Source: Acidimicrobiaceae bacterium (GTDB taxonomy: Bacteria > Actinomycetota > Acidimicrobiia > Acidimicrobiales > RAAP-2). From it: a stretch of DNA of 40,814 bases. The notes under the pieces were generated by a model that was given only the letters and a program-made list of their open reading frames with translations, was not told where the DNA came from and ran no database searches. Positions 15,913 through 25,725 of this stretch are shown piece after piece. The stretch's first letter is position 1; every line of letters begins with the position of its first letter. The position numbers were made by a program, and so were the translations under genes. The stretch spans positions 1 to 40,814 of the forward strand of contig CANGPX010000004.1 of NCBI GenBank assembly GCA_947456095.1, given 5' to 3'.

Positions 15913-16856
15913 GGCGTCACTAATCGCAGAAGCAAAGGGAAGCGCTCAGCGTGGTCGCCGAGCACTTTGAGTTCTGTTGTGAGGACCAGATTGCTTTGGC
16001 TTTTCACTTCTGCTGCGACTTCGCTAATGAGTGAGATGACGTCGCGAGCTGTGCCGTCTGGGTCGGCTTGAATGAAGTTGGCGTGTTTTTCGGACACTGA
16101 CGCGGTGCCAGAGCGACGACCACGAAGACCACACGCATCAATCGCCGCTCCAGCAGCAACCGTTGAGGGATTGATGAAGACCGAGCCGCAATTTTGCCCA
16201 CCGGGTTGATGCGCTCTGCGCCACGCCACGATGTCTCGCAGTTGAGCAAGGCCATCTTCCCGGTTGCCCTCACGAAGGGCAAAGGTCGCACTCAGCACGA
16301 GTTCGTGGCTTTTGAGGTTTGAGTGGCGATAGCCAAACGAGAACTCCTCGCAGTAGCGCAAGCAAGTCGCTCCAGTCGAAAGGTCGAGCACCGATGCGAC
16401 GAGCAGCGACTCGGCGGTTGATGATCCATGTCCTCCAGCGTTCATGGCGATTGCCCCGCCAACCGTTCCTGGCACCCCAACTGCCCATTCAAAACCGCTG
16501 AGGCCTGCTTCAACTGAGCGTCGGGCCACGCGGGGCAGATCCGCTCCCCCGCCGCAGGTGACGAGTTCACCTTCAACCAAAATCTCGTCGAACTCGCCGG
16601 CGAGATGGACAGTGATTCCAGAGAATCCTTCATCGGCGACAAGGACATTCGAACCGTTGCCAAGAACGGCAACCCGGACGCCACTTGGAAGCCAGGCCGC
16701 AAGTGCATTCGCCGCCTCAGCTGTGAGCAAAGTAACGAAGAGTGCCCCCGCACCTCCCACCCGGTAGGTCGTTCGACGTCCAAGGTCCACGTCATGCTCG
16801 ACGATTCCCCCGTCTCCGAGAAGCTCAGCCAACTCGTCAAAGCGCAACGACGTCAT
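15909..16856 (-). CDS. murB: UDP-N-acetylmuramate dehydrogenase
   Basis: This 315-residue flavoenzyme reduces UDP-GlcNAc-enolpyruvate to UDP-MurNAc with NADPH. The FAD-binding domain has TTYRVGGAGALFVT, VLGNGSNVLVADEGF, FEWAVGVPGTVGGAIAMNAG and RYSTD-like YRHSNLK. The catalytic region shows GQNCGSVFINP and AAIDACGLRGRRSG with VSEKHANFI. The ATG overlaps the murC stop as ATGA (16853-16856), and its own stop overlaps ftsQ. The murC-murB-ftsQ order is the usual one. Confidence 0.97.
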   Translation of the reverse strand: MTSLRFDELAELLGDGGIVEHDVDLGRRTTYRVGGAGALFVTLLTAEAANALAAWLPSGVRVAVLGNGSNVLVADEGFSGITVHLAGEFDEILVEGELVTCGGGADLPRVARRSVEAGLSGFEWAVGVPGTVGGAIAMNAGGHGSSTAESLLVASVLDLSTGATCLRYCEEFSFGYRHSNLKSHELVLSATFALREGNREDGLAQLRDIVAWRRAHQPGGQNCGSVFINPSTVAAGAAIDACGLRGRRSGTASVSEKHANFIQADPDGTARDVISLISEVAAEVKSQSNLVLTTELKVLGDHAERFPLLLRLVTP

Positions 16857-18232
16857 TGCCGCTCCAAACGATGCGCAATGAGGTCGGGCAAGGTGGTTGA
16901 GTCACCAGCACCGAGGCTCAACACCACTGAACCAGCAGTGGCAAGCGAAACGGCAAGATCCGCAGCCTCAGCCAGACTGCTCGCGTCAACAACCTGTTCA
17001 ACTGAACCGTGATCTCGAATGGCATTGCTCACGAGCAGGCTCGAGATTCCAGAAATCGGATCCTCACCTGCTGCATAGAGCGGAACCACAATGACCGCAT
17101 CGGCCCCGATGAAGCTGTCAGCGAAGTACTTCCCGACATTGGAAATTCGGGTGTAGCGATGAGGCTGGAAGATGACAATGAGCGACTGAAATCCACTTGC
17201 TGCTGCAGCAGAAACGGTCGCAGCCACTTCAGTTGGCAAATGGGCGTAATCGTCAATCAAGCAAATTCCAGCGATTTCACCTCGCAGTTCGTAGCGTCGA
17301 GCAACACCGACAAATCCAGCGAGACCTTGTACAATGGCGTGAGAGGAAAATCCAGCCAGATCAGCCATCGCTGCAGCAACAGCGGCATTGGCAATGTTGT
17401 GCATCCCGCCAACTGAAAGTGAGAGCGAAAGCACTTCACCTTCTCGGCGACGAAAGGTGAAACTCACTCCTTGTTGGGTCAGCGAAACTTCGCCAACAAC
17501 ATAGGTGCACGACAATGCCGTACCAACAGTGAGTGCACCGCTTTGCTCTCCAACGGCTGCGGCCTGAGGGTCATTCGCCCACACGACTGCTGCTTCGGTT
17601 GCTCGAGTGGCAAGAGCGCCAAATGCTTGGCGCAATGCTTCTTCAGTTCCGTAGTAGTCGAGGTGATCGGCTTCAATATTGGTGATGCCAACAATGGCTG
17701 GTGACAACGAGGTGAAGGTGCCGTAACTTTCGTCAGCCTCCATCACCAACAGATCATCGCTTCCGTAATGGGCATTTACCCCCGTTGCCTCCAAGGGTTC
17801 ACCAATCAGATAGCTCGGATCTTCAAGCGCCTCGAGCGCAATAGCGGCCAACATTGACGACGTTGTGGTCTTGCCATGGGTTCCAGCAACACCAAGGGTG
17901 CGTCGGCTCGCCACAACAGCGCCGAGGACTTCACCTCGACGGGCAACAACGCCGCCAGCGTTTCGTGCCGCTTCGAGTTCCACGTTTGACGCTCGCACTG
18001 CGGGCGAATACGTGACCAGGTCGGCTCCTTCAACGTGTTGAGCCTCGTGGCCAATGACAATGGTGAGCCCAACTGCGGCCAAGTGTTCGGTCATTGGTGT
18101 CACTCGCACATCACTGCCAGAAACAAGGTGGCCTCGCTCGTGCAACAACAGCGCCAGCGCGCTCATGCCCGATCCGCCCACGCCAATGACGTGAATACGG
18201 TCTACGCCATCGAGCAGCGTTTTAGTTGACAT
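16853..18232 (-). CDS. murC: UDP-N-acetylmuramate-L-alanine ligase
   Basis: MurC adds L-Ala to UDP-MurNAc using ATP. The N-terminal Rossmann domain has RIHVIGVGGSGMSALALLL. The ATP site is GVAGTHGKTTTSSMLAAI, followed by EADESYGTFTSLSP, NIEADHLDYYG and the C-terminal DDYAHLPTEV and FQPHRYTR motifs. ATG 18232 starts the canonical N-terminus (MSTKTLLDGVDRIHVIG) and gives 459 residues, overlapping murG by 11 bases. An earlier in-frame ATG at 18253 would add 7 residues and is less likely. No strong ribosome-binding site is seen, which fits translational coupling to murG. Confidence 0.97.
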   Translation of the reverse strand: MSTKTLLDGVDRIHVIGVGGSGMSALALLLHERGHLVSGSDVRVTPMTEHLAAVGLTIVIGHEAQHVEGADLVTYSPAVRASNVELEAARNAGGVVARRGEVLGAVVASRRTLGVAGTHGKTTTSSMLAAIALEALEDPSYLIGEPLEATGVNAHYGSDDLLVMEADESYGTFTSLSPAIVGITNIEADHLDYYGTEEALRQAFGALATRATEAAVVWANDPQAAAVGEQSGALTVGTALSCTYVVGEVSLTQQGVSFTFRRREGEVLSLSLSVGGMHNIANAAVAAAMADLAGFSSHAIVQGLAGFVGVARRYELRGEIAGICLIDDYAHLPTEVAATVSAAAASGFQSLIVIFQPHRYTRISNVGKYFADSFIGADAVIVVPLYAAGEDPISGISSLLVSNAIRDHGSVEQVVDASSLAEAADLAVSLATAGSVVLSLGAGDSTTLPDLIAHRLERQ

Positions 18233-19328
18233 AGCGAGCAACCACCGATGCAATCATCGCAGCAGAATCGGGCGTATGGAGGGTCGCGCTTGCTGTTGCC
18301 ATTTCATCGAGGCGATCTTCGCTTAACTCAGCGAGAAGTTGGCTGAGTTTTTCTCCAGTCAGCTCGCGATCGTTCACCAGAACTGCCCCGCCGACGTCAA
18401 CGAGGGCTCGGGCATTTTTCGTTTGATGATCGCCCGGAGCACCTGGAAGCGGAATGAGAATGGCGGGGACACCAACTGCTGCGAGTTCAGCCACGGTCAT
18501 GGCTCCCGCTCGAGCGACAATGACATCGGCAGCCAGATACAGCTCAGCCATGGACAGCTCAAAAGGAACCAAGTGATAGCCAGCAGGAGCACCAAGACTG
18601 CGGCGCTCAACTTCGAGCGCGTCAAAGTCTCGCCGCCCGGCCACGTGGTACACCTCGACGTCGCCCAAACCTGCTGCAACAAACTCCATCGTTGCTCGAT
18701 TGATCGATCGAGCCCCAAGAGAACCCCCGACGACGCCCAGGACTCGCCCCTCTCCAAGGCCAAAGTGCTCTCGCGCTGCGCGCCTTGTTGAAGCGTTGCG
18801 CTCCGCACCCGTGATGCTGGCCGACAATGGCGCGCCGGTGACCACAGCATTTGGCAGGTCGGTCCCAGGAAATCCCACGCACGAGGCAGAGGCGAATTTG
18901 CCAAAGATCCGGTGAACCGCTCCCGGTACGGCATCAATGTTGACCAAAACGAGCGGGATGCGAAGGATCACCGCAGCCACCACACCAGGAAATGCTGCAT
19001 ACCCACCTGCAGACACCATCACCTTTGGTTTCCAGCGTGCAACGCGAAACAACGTTGCACCAACGGCCCCGAGTAGCCCAAATGCGGCCACGACGTTGTC
19101 ACAGATTGCTCGAGGCTTGAGGGAGCGCTGAATACCTCGACCCGAGACGTACGTGGCGCCAAAGGGCAACGGCTCAAGCAGCGTTCGATCAGGGCCCCTT
19201 GCTGAAGCAATGAAGTGAATGGCCTCTTCACTCACACCTTCAGCGACAAGGGCTTGGGCAATCGCCACGATGGGCAGCACGTGGCCACCGGTGCCACCAC
19301 CAGCCAAAATGACCGACTTCGAGGTCAC
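18222..19328 (-). CDS. murG: UDP-GlcNAc:lipid I N-acetylglucosaminyltransferase
   Basis: The 368-residue GT28 glycosyltransferase makes lipid II from lipid I on the inner face of the membrane. Motifs are VILAGGGTGGHVLPIVAIAQ near the N-terminus, SAGGYAAFPGV, GVVGGSLGARSIN, VARAGAMTVAELAAVGVPAI and PLPGAPGDHQTKNA for donor binding. GTG 19328 overlaps the ftsW stop as GTGA, and the 3' end overlaps murC. The murG-murC order is typical of Actinomycetota. Confidence 0.97.
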   Translation of the reverse strand: MTSKSVILAGGGTGGHVLPIVAIAQALVAEGVSEEAIHFIASARGPDRTLLEPLPFGATYVSGRGIQRSLKPRAICDNVVAAFGLLGAVGATLFRVARWKPKVMVSAGGYAAFPGVVAAVILRIPLVLVNIDAVPGAVHRIFGKFASASCVGFPGTDLPNAVVTGAPLSASITGAERNASTRRAAREHFGLGEGRVLGVVGGSLGARSINRATMEFVAAGLGDVEVYHVAGRRDFDALEVERRSLGAPAGYHLVPFELSMAELYLAADVIVARAGAMTVAELAAVGVPAILIPLPGAPGDHQTKNARALVDVGGAVLVNDRELTGEKLSQLLAELSEDRLDEMATASATLHTPDSAAMIASVVARYVN

Positions 19329-20707
19329 CGCGGACGACGTGATTGGCCCTGAGCTGGTCGTGCTGCACCGCTCGTGACGAGCTGATGAGTTGAGCGACCA
19401 CTACGCACCGAGCGTTGGTCGGCACGTGGCTTTGGTTTTGGCCGATGAGCAGTGGTTCGACGAACAGGTCGTTCGCTCTTGGCCACGCTGATCAAGAGGC
19501 CTACGGCAATCAGGTCAGCAATCATTGCAGTTCCGCCATAAGAGATGAACGGCAGTGGAACTCCAGTGACGGGGAAAACACCAACGATTGAGGCAATGTT
19601 GATGAAGGTCTGCAACCCAAGCCACGTCGTCACCGTGAGGGCAAGCAAGGTTCCCGCCACATCGCCTGCTCGCATGGCCGTGCGAATACCGAACCAGATA
19701 AACAAACCAAACAGTGCAAGCACCGTTATCGTGCCGAAAAGTCCAAATTCCTCGCCAAGAATTGAGAAGATGAAGTCGGTGTGCGGGTTGGGCAGCGCTC
19801 CATATTTGAGCGTCGACCCACCAAATCCCTTACCCGAGAGTCCACCTGAACCAATAGCAATCTTGCTTTGGTGCAACTGGTAATTCTTGCCAAGCAGGTC
19901 GCTTCCTTGGTTAAACAGTCCACTGAAACGGGCCACTGCATACGGGTTGTACAGGGCGTAACAAAGACCGGCGAGACCAAGAGTGAGAACTGATTTCACC
20001 ATGGTTGTCCCCGAGGTGCCAACGGCATAGAGGCCTGCGAGTCCAATGACCACAATGATCGATGCGGTGCCAAAGTCCGGCTCAATGACGACGAAGAACG
20101 CACAAGGCAACGCAATCACCGCGGCGGCAATGACCTTTGGTTTGTCGCCACGATGATCTGCGCTGATCTTTGCCAGTGAGGTTGAGATGGCAACTGCGAC
20201 GGCTAATTTTGCGAATTCTGATGGCTGAAACGGAATTCCAGACACGGAGACCCACCGCTGCGAGCCGCTGATCGTTACGCCATTGACTTTGACATACATC
20301 AACAGCAAGAGGGCAGACAAGATCCCAAATGCTGCGATCTTTGGCGACAAGACCCGGTGGTAGTCAAACGACGACGCCACGAGTGCGCCAAGGAGTCCAA
20401 GAACCAAGAACATCGCTTGCTGCTGAAAGAAGTGCCACGTTGTTCCTGAAACCTGAAGTGAAGGAACAATGGAAGCTGAACTCACCATGTAGAGACCAAT
20501 GCCAAGCAGTGCCAAGGTCAGTCCAGCAATCATGCGGGCCGATCCTGCGAGATCCACCGCTTCATGCGCCTTGATCATCAGGCCAGAGCGAAGGGTTTTG
20601 TTCTTTGCCTGCTCTTTGCCGTTGACGACTCGCAGCACTGGCTGGTCGGCGAGTTTGTTCTTGGCCACGCTTCGATGCGTGGTTGTTGCGTGTCGACGAA
20701 ATCTCAT
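19325..20707 (-). CDS. ftsW: septal peptidoglycan polymerase FtsW (SEDS family)
   Basis: FtsW polymerises lipid II into glycan strands with FtsI. ATG 20707 overlaps the mraY stop by one base (TGATG) and gives 460 residues; an upstream extension within mraY is not needed. A basic N-terminal tail of ~60 residues is followed by about ten membrane helices. SEDS signatures are SGSQRWVSVSGIPFQPSEFAK split across the third periplasmic/cytoplasmic loop, FSILGEEFGLFGT, and GVFPVTGVPLPFISYGGTAM. The tail after the last helix is basic and disordered. Downstream it overlaps murG. murD, which commonly lies between mraY and ftsW, is absent. Confidence 0.96.
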   Translation of the reverse strand: MRFRRHATTTHRSVAKNKLADQPVLRVVNGKEQAKNKTLRSGLMIKAHEAVDLAGSARMIAGLTLALLGIGLYMVSSASIVPSLQVSGTTWHFFQQQAMFLVLGLLGALVASSFDYHRVLSPKIAAFGILSALLLLMYVKVNGVTISGSQRWVSVSGIPFQPSEFAKLAVAVAISTSLAKISADHRGDKPKVIAAAVIALPCAFFVVIEPDFGTASIIVVIGLAGLYAVGTSGTTMVKSVLTLGLAGLCYALYNPYAVARFSGLFNQGSDLLGKNYQLHQSKIAIGSGGLSGKGFGGSTLKYGALPNPHTDFIFSILGEEFGLFGTITVLALFGLFIWFGIRTAMRAGDVAGTLLALTVTTWLGLQTFINIASIVGVFPVTGVPLPFISYGGTAMIADLIAVGLLISVAKSERPVRRTTAHRPKPKPRADQRSVRSGRSTHQLVTSGAARPAQGQSRRPR

Positions 20708-21741
20708 CAGACCACCTTCGCTACTTTCAAAAAGTCGGCGTAAAAGATGCCGAGTCCAAGTGCTGCGAGCAGTGCCGCCAAAATCCAGAACCGAACAATG
20801 ACGGTGGTTTCTGGCCAACCTTTGAGTTCAAAGTGGTGATGGATCGGCGCCATCTTGAACACCCGTCGGTGAAACAGACGAAAACTTGCAACTTGAAGAA
20901 TCACCGACAGCGTCTCGATCACAAAGAGACCGCCCAGAATCACGAGCAACAACGTCACGTTCATGGTGAGACACAACACCGCTAACGCAGCCCCAAGGGC
21001 CAGTGATCCCGTGTCACCCATGTAAATCCGAGCTGGTGCCGCGTTCCACCACAAGAATCCAAGTGCCGCCCCAGCCATTGCAACAGCAACTAGGGCAAGA
21101 TCGAGAGCTGCCTGCAAGTGGTAGATCGGAAAGTGGCGAAACTGCCAGTAGCCAATGATGGCCAACACGGCAAAACTTTGCGTCGAGGATCCAGCGGCGA
21201 GTCCGTCAAGGCCATCGGTGAGGTTCACCGCATTAGATGATCCAATGACGATCACGATTGCGAGCAGTGCCCACACAACTGGTCCAAGGTGCCAGCCGGG
21301 CAAGTCAAAGCGCGTGAACGACAGGGTCGACGAAGTTTTTGCCCAAGTGAGCGCTGCTACCGCAAAGCCTGAAGCAAAAAGGATCTGGCCAGCAAACTTT
21401 GCTCGTTTGTTGAGTCCGAGGTTCCGCTTGTTGCGAACCTTGAGCCCGTCATCTAAGAGTCCAACGCAACCAAAGCCAACAATGGTGATCATGGCCAAGG
21501 CGCCAGGCTTAGAGAATTCGACCGCTGTGTTGATGTGACCGGCGAGGTAACCAATCACTGCAGCAATGATGAGGACAATTCCGCCCATCGTCGGTGTTCC
21601 CGCTTTCGCTGCATGGGTGGCGGGACCGTCATCTCGAATGTGTTGGCCAATGTCATTGCGAACAAGCCAGTGAATGAGCGCAGGCATCGCAAGAGCGGCA
21701 AACAGCAATGCCACTCCCCCAGCGCTCATGAGCGCGAGCAT
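20707..21741 (-). CDS. mraY: phospho-N-acetylmuramoyl-pentapeptide-transferase
   Basis: MraY transfers phospho-MurNAc-pentapeptide to undecaprenyl phosphate to form lipid I. The 344-residue protein has about ten membrane helices and the family motifs GTPTMGGIVLIIAAVIGYL, CVGLLDDGLKVRNKRNLGL, NLTDGLDGLAAGS and the C-terminal APIHHHFELKGWPE loop. ATG 21741 overlaps the murE stop by one base (TAATG), and its stop overlaps the ftsW ATG. Normally murF lies immediately upstream and murD downstream; neither is present. Confidence 0.98.
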   Translation of the reverse strand: MLALMSAGGVALLFAALAMPALIHWLVRNDIGQHIRDDGPATHAAKAGTPTMGGIVLIIAAVIGYLAGHINTAVEFSKPGALAMITIVGFGCVGLLDDGLKVRNKRNLGLNKRAKFAGQILFASGFAVAALTWAKTSSTLSFTRFDLPGWHLGPVVWALLAIVIVIGSSNAVNLTDGLDGLAAGSSTQSFAVLAIIGYWQFRHFPIYHLQAALDLALVAVAMAGAALGFLWWNAAPARIYMGDTGSLALGAALAVLCLTMNVTLLLVILGGLFVIETLSVILQVASFRLFHRRVFKMAPIHHHFELKGWPETTVIVRFWILAALLAALGLGIFYADFLKVAKVV

Positions 21742-23189
21742 TACGCTTCGCCTCGAAGCGACGCGAAAGCTTCGCGGGCAACAGCTGCGTCGTCGAACTC
21801 GGTGGTCGCAGTTCCAATCACTTGCGCACTCTCGTGACCTTTTCCTGCAATCACGACGACATCTTGCGCTCTGGCATTTTTGATGGCTGTGAAGATTGCC
21901 TGCCGACGATCGAGTTCGACTGCAACTTTGGACTGGTCAGCCGAATTGACTCCAGCCACGATGGAGTCTGCAATTGCACTTGGATCTTCGCTTCGTGGGT
22001 TATCTGACGTCACCACCACAACGTCGGCAAGTTGGCCGGCGATCTCGCCCATGAGGCCGCGCTTGTCTCGATCGCGATCCCCACCGCAGCCAAACACCAC
22101 ATGCAGTGCTCCGCTCCCGCTCATCAAATTCCGAACATCAGTGAGGACGGTTTTCAGACCAGCTGGCGTGTGGGCATAGTCAACAAATACCGTCGCTTGT
22201 GAACCACCAGAGCCAGTCACTCGCTCAAGTCTTCCCGGAACGAGAGTCATTGCACCAATTCCACTCGCGCAAACATCAGGCTTCACCAACAGCGCAACGG
22301 CTGCTTCGAGCGCCATGAGCGCGTTGGCCACATTCACCAGTCCAGGCATTGGCACGTTCACCCGAACTCCACGCCAGGTGAACCAGGTCCCCGTGAGCCC
22401 AAGGTCAATTTGTTCAGCCAAGTCCATGCTGACTCGAACAACAGGAATCTCAACTGCATCAGCGAGGCGAGCACCGTAAGCATCATCGACGAAGATGACA
22501 GCGCGCTTGGCCCGATCAGCAGTGAAGAGTTGAGCCTTGGCAGCGAAGTACTCCTCCATTGAGCCATGGAAATCAAGGTGATCGTGACTCAAATTGGTGA
22601 ACAGGGCAAGGTCAAAAACCACGCCATCGACTCGGTGAAGTGCCAGCGCATGACTCGAGACTTCCATTGCGACGAGGCCAACTTCTGAAATGGCTTTCGC
22701 TTCATCTCGCGCATCGCCGAAGTACTCAGCCAACTCCGGTGCTTCCGGGGTCGTGCGAGCACCAGTCAAGGTGCCAATCACCGTCACCTGTTTTCCCGCG
22801 ACTCTCATGATGGCGCCCAGCATCTGCGTCACCGTGGTCTTCCCGTTGGTTCCCGTCACGCCACACATCGTCAGCGCTGTTGCTGGACTCCCCTGCAAGA
22901 ACTGTGCCGCAAGCGCCATGGCCCGGCGCATTGCCGTTCGGTCAACAATGAGCTGCGGGACTACGAGATCAAGAGGGTGATCAACAAGGAGTGCGCTTGC
23001 GCCGAGAGCAACTGCCTCTTGGGCAAAGTTGTGACCATCGGCGCTGCTTCCGACAATGCAGCAATAGAGGTCGCCTGGCTCAACGCGACGCGAATCTGCC
23101 GTTGCCCGAGTAAGAGCAACGTTCTCCAAAGTGCCAACGGTTTGAACGACACCGAGGTGCTTGGCCAAGGTCGTGAGTGCGGTTGTCAC
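21741..23189 (-). CDS. murE: UDP-MurNAc-tripeptide synthetase (meso-DAP adding)
   Basis: MurE adds the third residue to UDP-MurNAc-L-Ala-D-Glu. The 482-residue protein shows TADSRRVEPGDLYCCIVG, the ATP loop CGVTGTNGKTTVTQML, SSHALALHRVDG, NLSHDHLDFHGSMEEY, FVDYAHTPAGLKTVL and FGCGGDRDRDKRGLMG. The substrate-selecting motif SDNPRSEDP is the DNPR type, which in characterised enzymes selects meso-diaminopimelate, so DAP-type peptidoglycan is inferred. GTG 23189 overlaps the ftsI stop as GTGA. The 3' end passes directly into mraY with no murF. Confidence 0.96.
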   Translation of the reverse strand: MTTALTTLAKHLGVVQTVGTLENVALTRATADSRRVEPGDLYCCIVGSSADGHNFAQEAVALGASALLVDHPLDLVVPQLIVDRTAMRRAMALAAQFLQGSPATALTMCGVTGTNGKTTVTQMLGAIMRVAGKQVTVIGTLTGARTTPEAPELAEYFGDARDEAKAISEVGLVAMEVSSHALALHRVDGVVFDLALFTNLSHDHLDFHGSMEEYFAAKAQLFTADRAKRAVIFVDDAYGARLADAVEIPVVRVSMDLAEQIDLGLTGTWFTWRGVRVNVPMPGLVNVANALMALEAAVALLVKPDVCASGIGAMTLVPGRLERVTGSGGSQATVFVDYAHTPAGLKTVLTDVRNLMSGSGALHVVFGCGGDRDRDKRGLMGEIAGQLADVVVVTSDNPRSEDPSAIADSIVAGVNSADQSKVAVELDRRQAIFTAIKNARAQDVVVIAGKGHESAQVIGTATTEFDDAAVAREAFASLRGEA

Positions 23190-25132
23190 AGACCACCCGT
23201 CACGTCGCCATTGGCTTTCCCGATTTTCACAATCTTGGTTGGGGCGCCAACGGTTGAAGGAATGTTGTAGCGGTGGAGGGCGTAACTCATGATTGAAGAG
23301 AACACTGGTGCCGCGACTTCTCCACCGAAATACTGCGGAGTTGGGCGGTTGATGACCACGATGGTGGTGAGTACCGGGTTCGACGCTGGGGCAAAGCCAA
23401 CAAAGCTTGCGTTGTAGGCGCCGGGAATGTAGCCACGGATGTTTGAATACGGGATCTGCGAAGTTCCCGTCTTTCCCGCCACTGAGTATCCGGGCACAAC
23501 GGCATTGGTTCCCGTTCCAGCAAGAACGACTTCTTTGAGCATGTCCGTGAGTTGTGAGGCTACTTGGCCAGAGAGCACTCGGTGTTTTGCCGACGGCGGC
23601 GTTGGCGTCACGCTCAAGTCTTGGCCAACGAGACCACGAACAAGCCGTGGAGCCACAAAGACGCCATTGTTGGCTATTGCGTTATACGCATCGAGCATTT
23701 GCTGGGGGGTCACAGAGTCGGTTTGACCAATTGCCATGCTGACGTAGTCCGTGTCTGACCAAGTTGATGACGTCACGGTAAGACCCTGGGATTCACCGGG
23801 AAACTTGAGACCAGTCGGCACGCCAAAGCCCATGCGCTGGGCCCAAGACAACATGCCAGCCGCTCCAACACGCTTTGCGATTTGATACGTCCCCAAGTTC
23901 GAAGACTGCGCAAGGATCTGGGTCGCGCTCATGGTGATGAGTCCGTGTTGCTCGGCATCATGGAACGTGTACTTGTCGATTTTGACTTGGTCAGGAACTG
24001 AGAACTTTGACTGCGGGGTAATTTTCCCACCCTGCAGGGCTCCAGAGAACGCAACAATCTTGAACACCGAGCCCGGCTCGTATGCCTGCGTCACGGCCAA
24101 GTTATTCATGGCTTGTTGAATGCCTGGAAATACCGGGGACTTTGAAGTGAGAAATGGCGGCACTGGTACTGCGCCGGCATAGGGAATTTGGGTGGTGTTG
24201 ACCAAATTGGCCTGAGCCAAAATATCGCCGGTTCGAGTGTCCATCACAATGGCGGTGCCGGAAATGGCGTTGCTCTTGCGCAGTTCTTCACCAAGAGCGC
24301 GTTCTGCTTGGAACTGCAGGGGTAAGTCAATCGTGAGCTCAATGCCTTGACCAGGTACTGCCTTGGTCACCTCAACTGGGGTGGTTTGCGGCAACTCCAT
24401 CCCATTTGGAGATTGCAGCACTCTGGTTTGGCCGACTTTTCCCGCCAACGAGGAGTTGTATGCATACTCGAGGCCCCCATTGCCTTTGCCTTCCCAATCA
24501 AGCGTGCCGATCACTGATTCAGCAAGTGAAAGGTTCGGCGAAGAACGTGGGTACTGCGTTGTGACGGCAATGCCATCAAGAAACATGATTTTGGTTGCTT
24601 TGCGAGCAACTTCTTCGCTGATGTCTGTTGCGAGAATGACTTGTCCACTTCCAGGGCCTGTCCGAGACAACTTCGCAGCAAGGTCAGCAATTGCGGCTTC
24701 ACCCTTGATGCCCAAAAGTGGGGCCAAGGCATGAGCTTCTTTCACCGGGTGCTTGATCTGCGAACAGTCCGCCTGGAGGACAAGTCGAGGTGACGACAAC
24801 TTGATGATTTGGGCGTTGCGGTCGAAGATTCCCCCACGCAGAGCCGGAATGTCTACCGTCCGCAACAATTCGGCTTGAGCAGCTTGAGACAACTGAGGGG
24901 AACGAGCAACTTGAAGGTGCACCATCCGCGCAGCAAGGAGAAGCAGTGACCCAAGAAGAAGAAGTCGGATTATGGCCAGACGGCGTGGCGAGCTCGCTTG
25001 GGCCGTCATCTTCAATGGAGGTCCTTGACGTCGACCAGCGGTTCCTAGGGACTTCGGTGACCTTTCGCCATGGCGCGTCCGCGAAGGCGACGGGACCTTC
25101 TTGATCACCGGCTCAGGACGGCGCGACGTCAT
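23186..25132 (-). CDS. ftsI: septal penicillin-binding protein FtsI (PBP3-like transpeptidase)
   Basis: This 648-residue class B PBP cross-links septal peptidoglycan with FtsW. A basic cytoplasmic tail (1-50) precedes the single membrane helix (~51-72). The pedestal domain carries RGGIFDRNAQ. The transpeptidase domain has the active-site serine in GSVFK (Ser355, Lys358), the SSN motif at 410-412 and GKTGTSQIP with KTG at 554-556. No PASTA domains are present, consistent with mycobacterial PbpB. ATG 25132 overlaps the ftsL stop as ATGA. The N-terminal ~45 residues, rich in Arg, Ser and Pro, are longer than in E. coli but usual for actinobacteria. Confidence 0.97.
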   Translation of the reverse strand: MTSRRPEPVIKKVPSPSRTRHGERSPKSLGTAGRRQGPPLKMTAQASSPRRLAIIRLLLLGSLLLLAARMVHLQVARSPQLSQAAQAELLRTVDIPALRGGIFDRNAQIIKLSSPRLVLQADCSQIKHPVKEAHALAPLLGIKGEAAIADLAAKLSRTGPGSGQVILATDISEEVARKATKIMFLDGIAVTTQYPRSSPNLSLAESVIGTLDWEGKGNGGLEYAYNSSLAGKVGQTRVLQSPNGMELPQTTPVEVTKAVPGQGIELTIDLPLQFQAERALGEELRKSNAISGTAIVMDTRTGDILAQANLVNTTQIPYAGAVPVPPFLTSKSPVFPGIQQAMNNLAVTQAYEPGSVFKIVAFSGALQGGKITPQSKFSVPDQVKIDKYTFHDAEQHGLITMSATQILAQSSNLGTYQIAKRVGAAGMLSWAQRMGFGVPTGLKFPGESQGLTVTSSTWSDTDYVSMAIGQTDSVTPQQMLDAYNAIANNGVFVAPRLVRGLVGQDLSVTPTPPSAKHRVLSGQVASQLTDMLKEVVLAGTGTNAVVPGYSVAGKTGTSQIPYSNIRGYIPGAYNASFVGFAPASNPVLTTIVVINRPTPQYFGGEVAAPVFSSIMSYALHRYNIPSTVGAPTKIVKIGKANGDVTGGL

Positions 25133-25725
25133 TGCCCTACCGTTGGAGGAAGAGCGCCACTTGCTGGAGGAACCGGAGGCGTCACGACAGTTGGGACTTG
25201 GGTGAGCGGAGTTTGCGTCGACGGCACTGCACCGACGGTCGCAGTGGAGATCCCCACAGGTTGTGTTGTCGCAGGTGCCCGAGGGACGGCAATTTGAGGA
25301 ACGAACTTCGCCTCGTAGACAAACGAAATTGGGCGCACCAAAGCATTGAGCGAAACCGCTCTGACTTCCACAATTGCCACTGGTGGAACCAGTCGATTCG
25401 CTGCGACTTGCTCGCTCGTGATGCGAAGTGGCGACTGCATGGTTTCAACCTTGATCAATGCTTTGTCATGCATCAGGCTTTCAGAGCGCACCTCGGCATT
25501 GATGCTGGTGAGCGTCATTTGGCGCTGAGTTAAGACGCCATATCCCACAATGATGAACGCGAGTGTCGCCGCCAAGATCATTGGCCCAAGCACGAGCGGG
25601 CTCGTGAGCCATGAAGGTGTTGACGTAGGTCGTGGCACAACCGTGAAGCGACGTCGCTGTGGCGATTCATGTCGGACGCGCTTTTGTGCGGGAACGCGAA
25701 CTTGTGTGGGAGCTGCTGGACTCAT
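25129..25725 (-). CDS. ftsL: FtsL-like septum formation protein
   Basis: Identification rests on position and architecture: a basic cytoplasmic tail (1-38), one membrane helix (about 42-66, LVLGPMILAATLAFIIVGYG), then a short coiled region (QRQMTLTSINAEVRSESLMH) and a proline-rich extracytoplasmic tail. It lies between rsmH and ftsI, as ftsL does in other dcw clusters. The ~55-residue Pro/Thr/Val-rich C-terminus is an unusual extension. FtsL scaffolds FtsQ and activates FtsWI. The ATG overlaps the rsmH stop as ATGA (25722-25725). Sequence similarity in this family is low, so the name depends on context. Confidence 0.85.
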   Translation of the reverse strand: MSPAAPTQVRVPAQKRVRHESPQRRRFTVVPRPTSTPSWLTSPLVLGPMILAATLAFIIVGYGVLTQRQMTLTSINAEVRSESLMHDKALIKVETMQSPLRITSEQVAANRLVPPVAIVEVRAVSLNALVRPISFVYEAKFVPQIAVPRAPATTQPVGISTATVGAVPSTQTPLTQVPTVVTPPVPPASGALPPTVGQ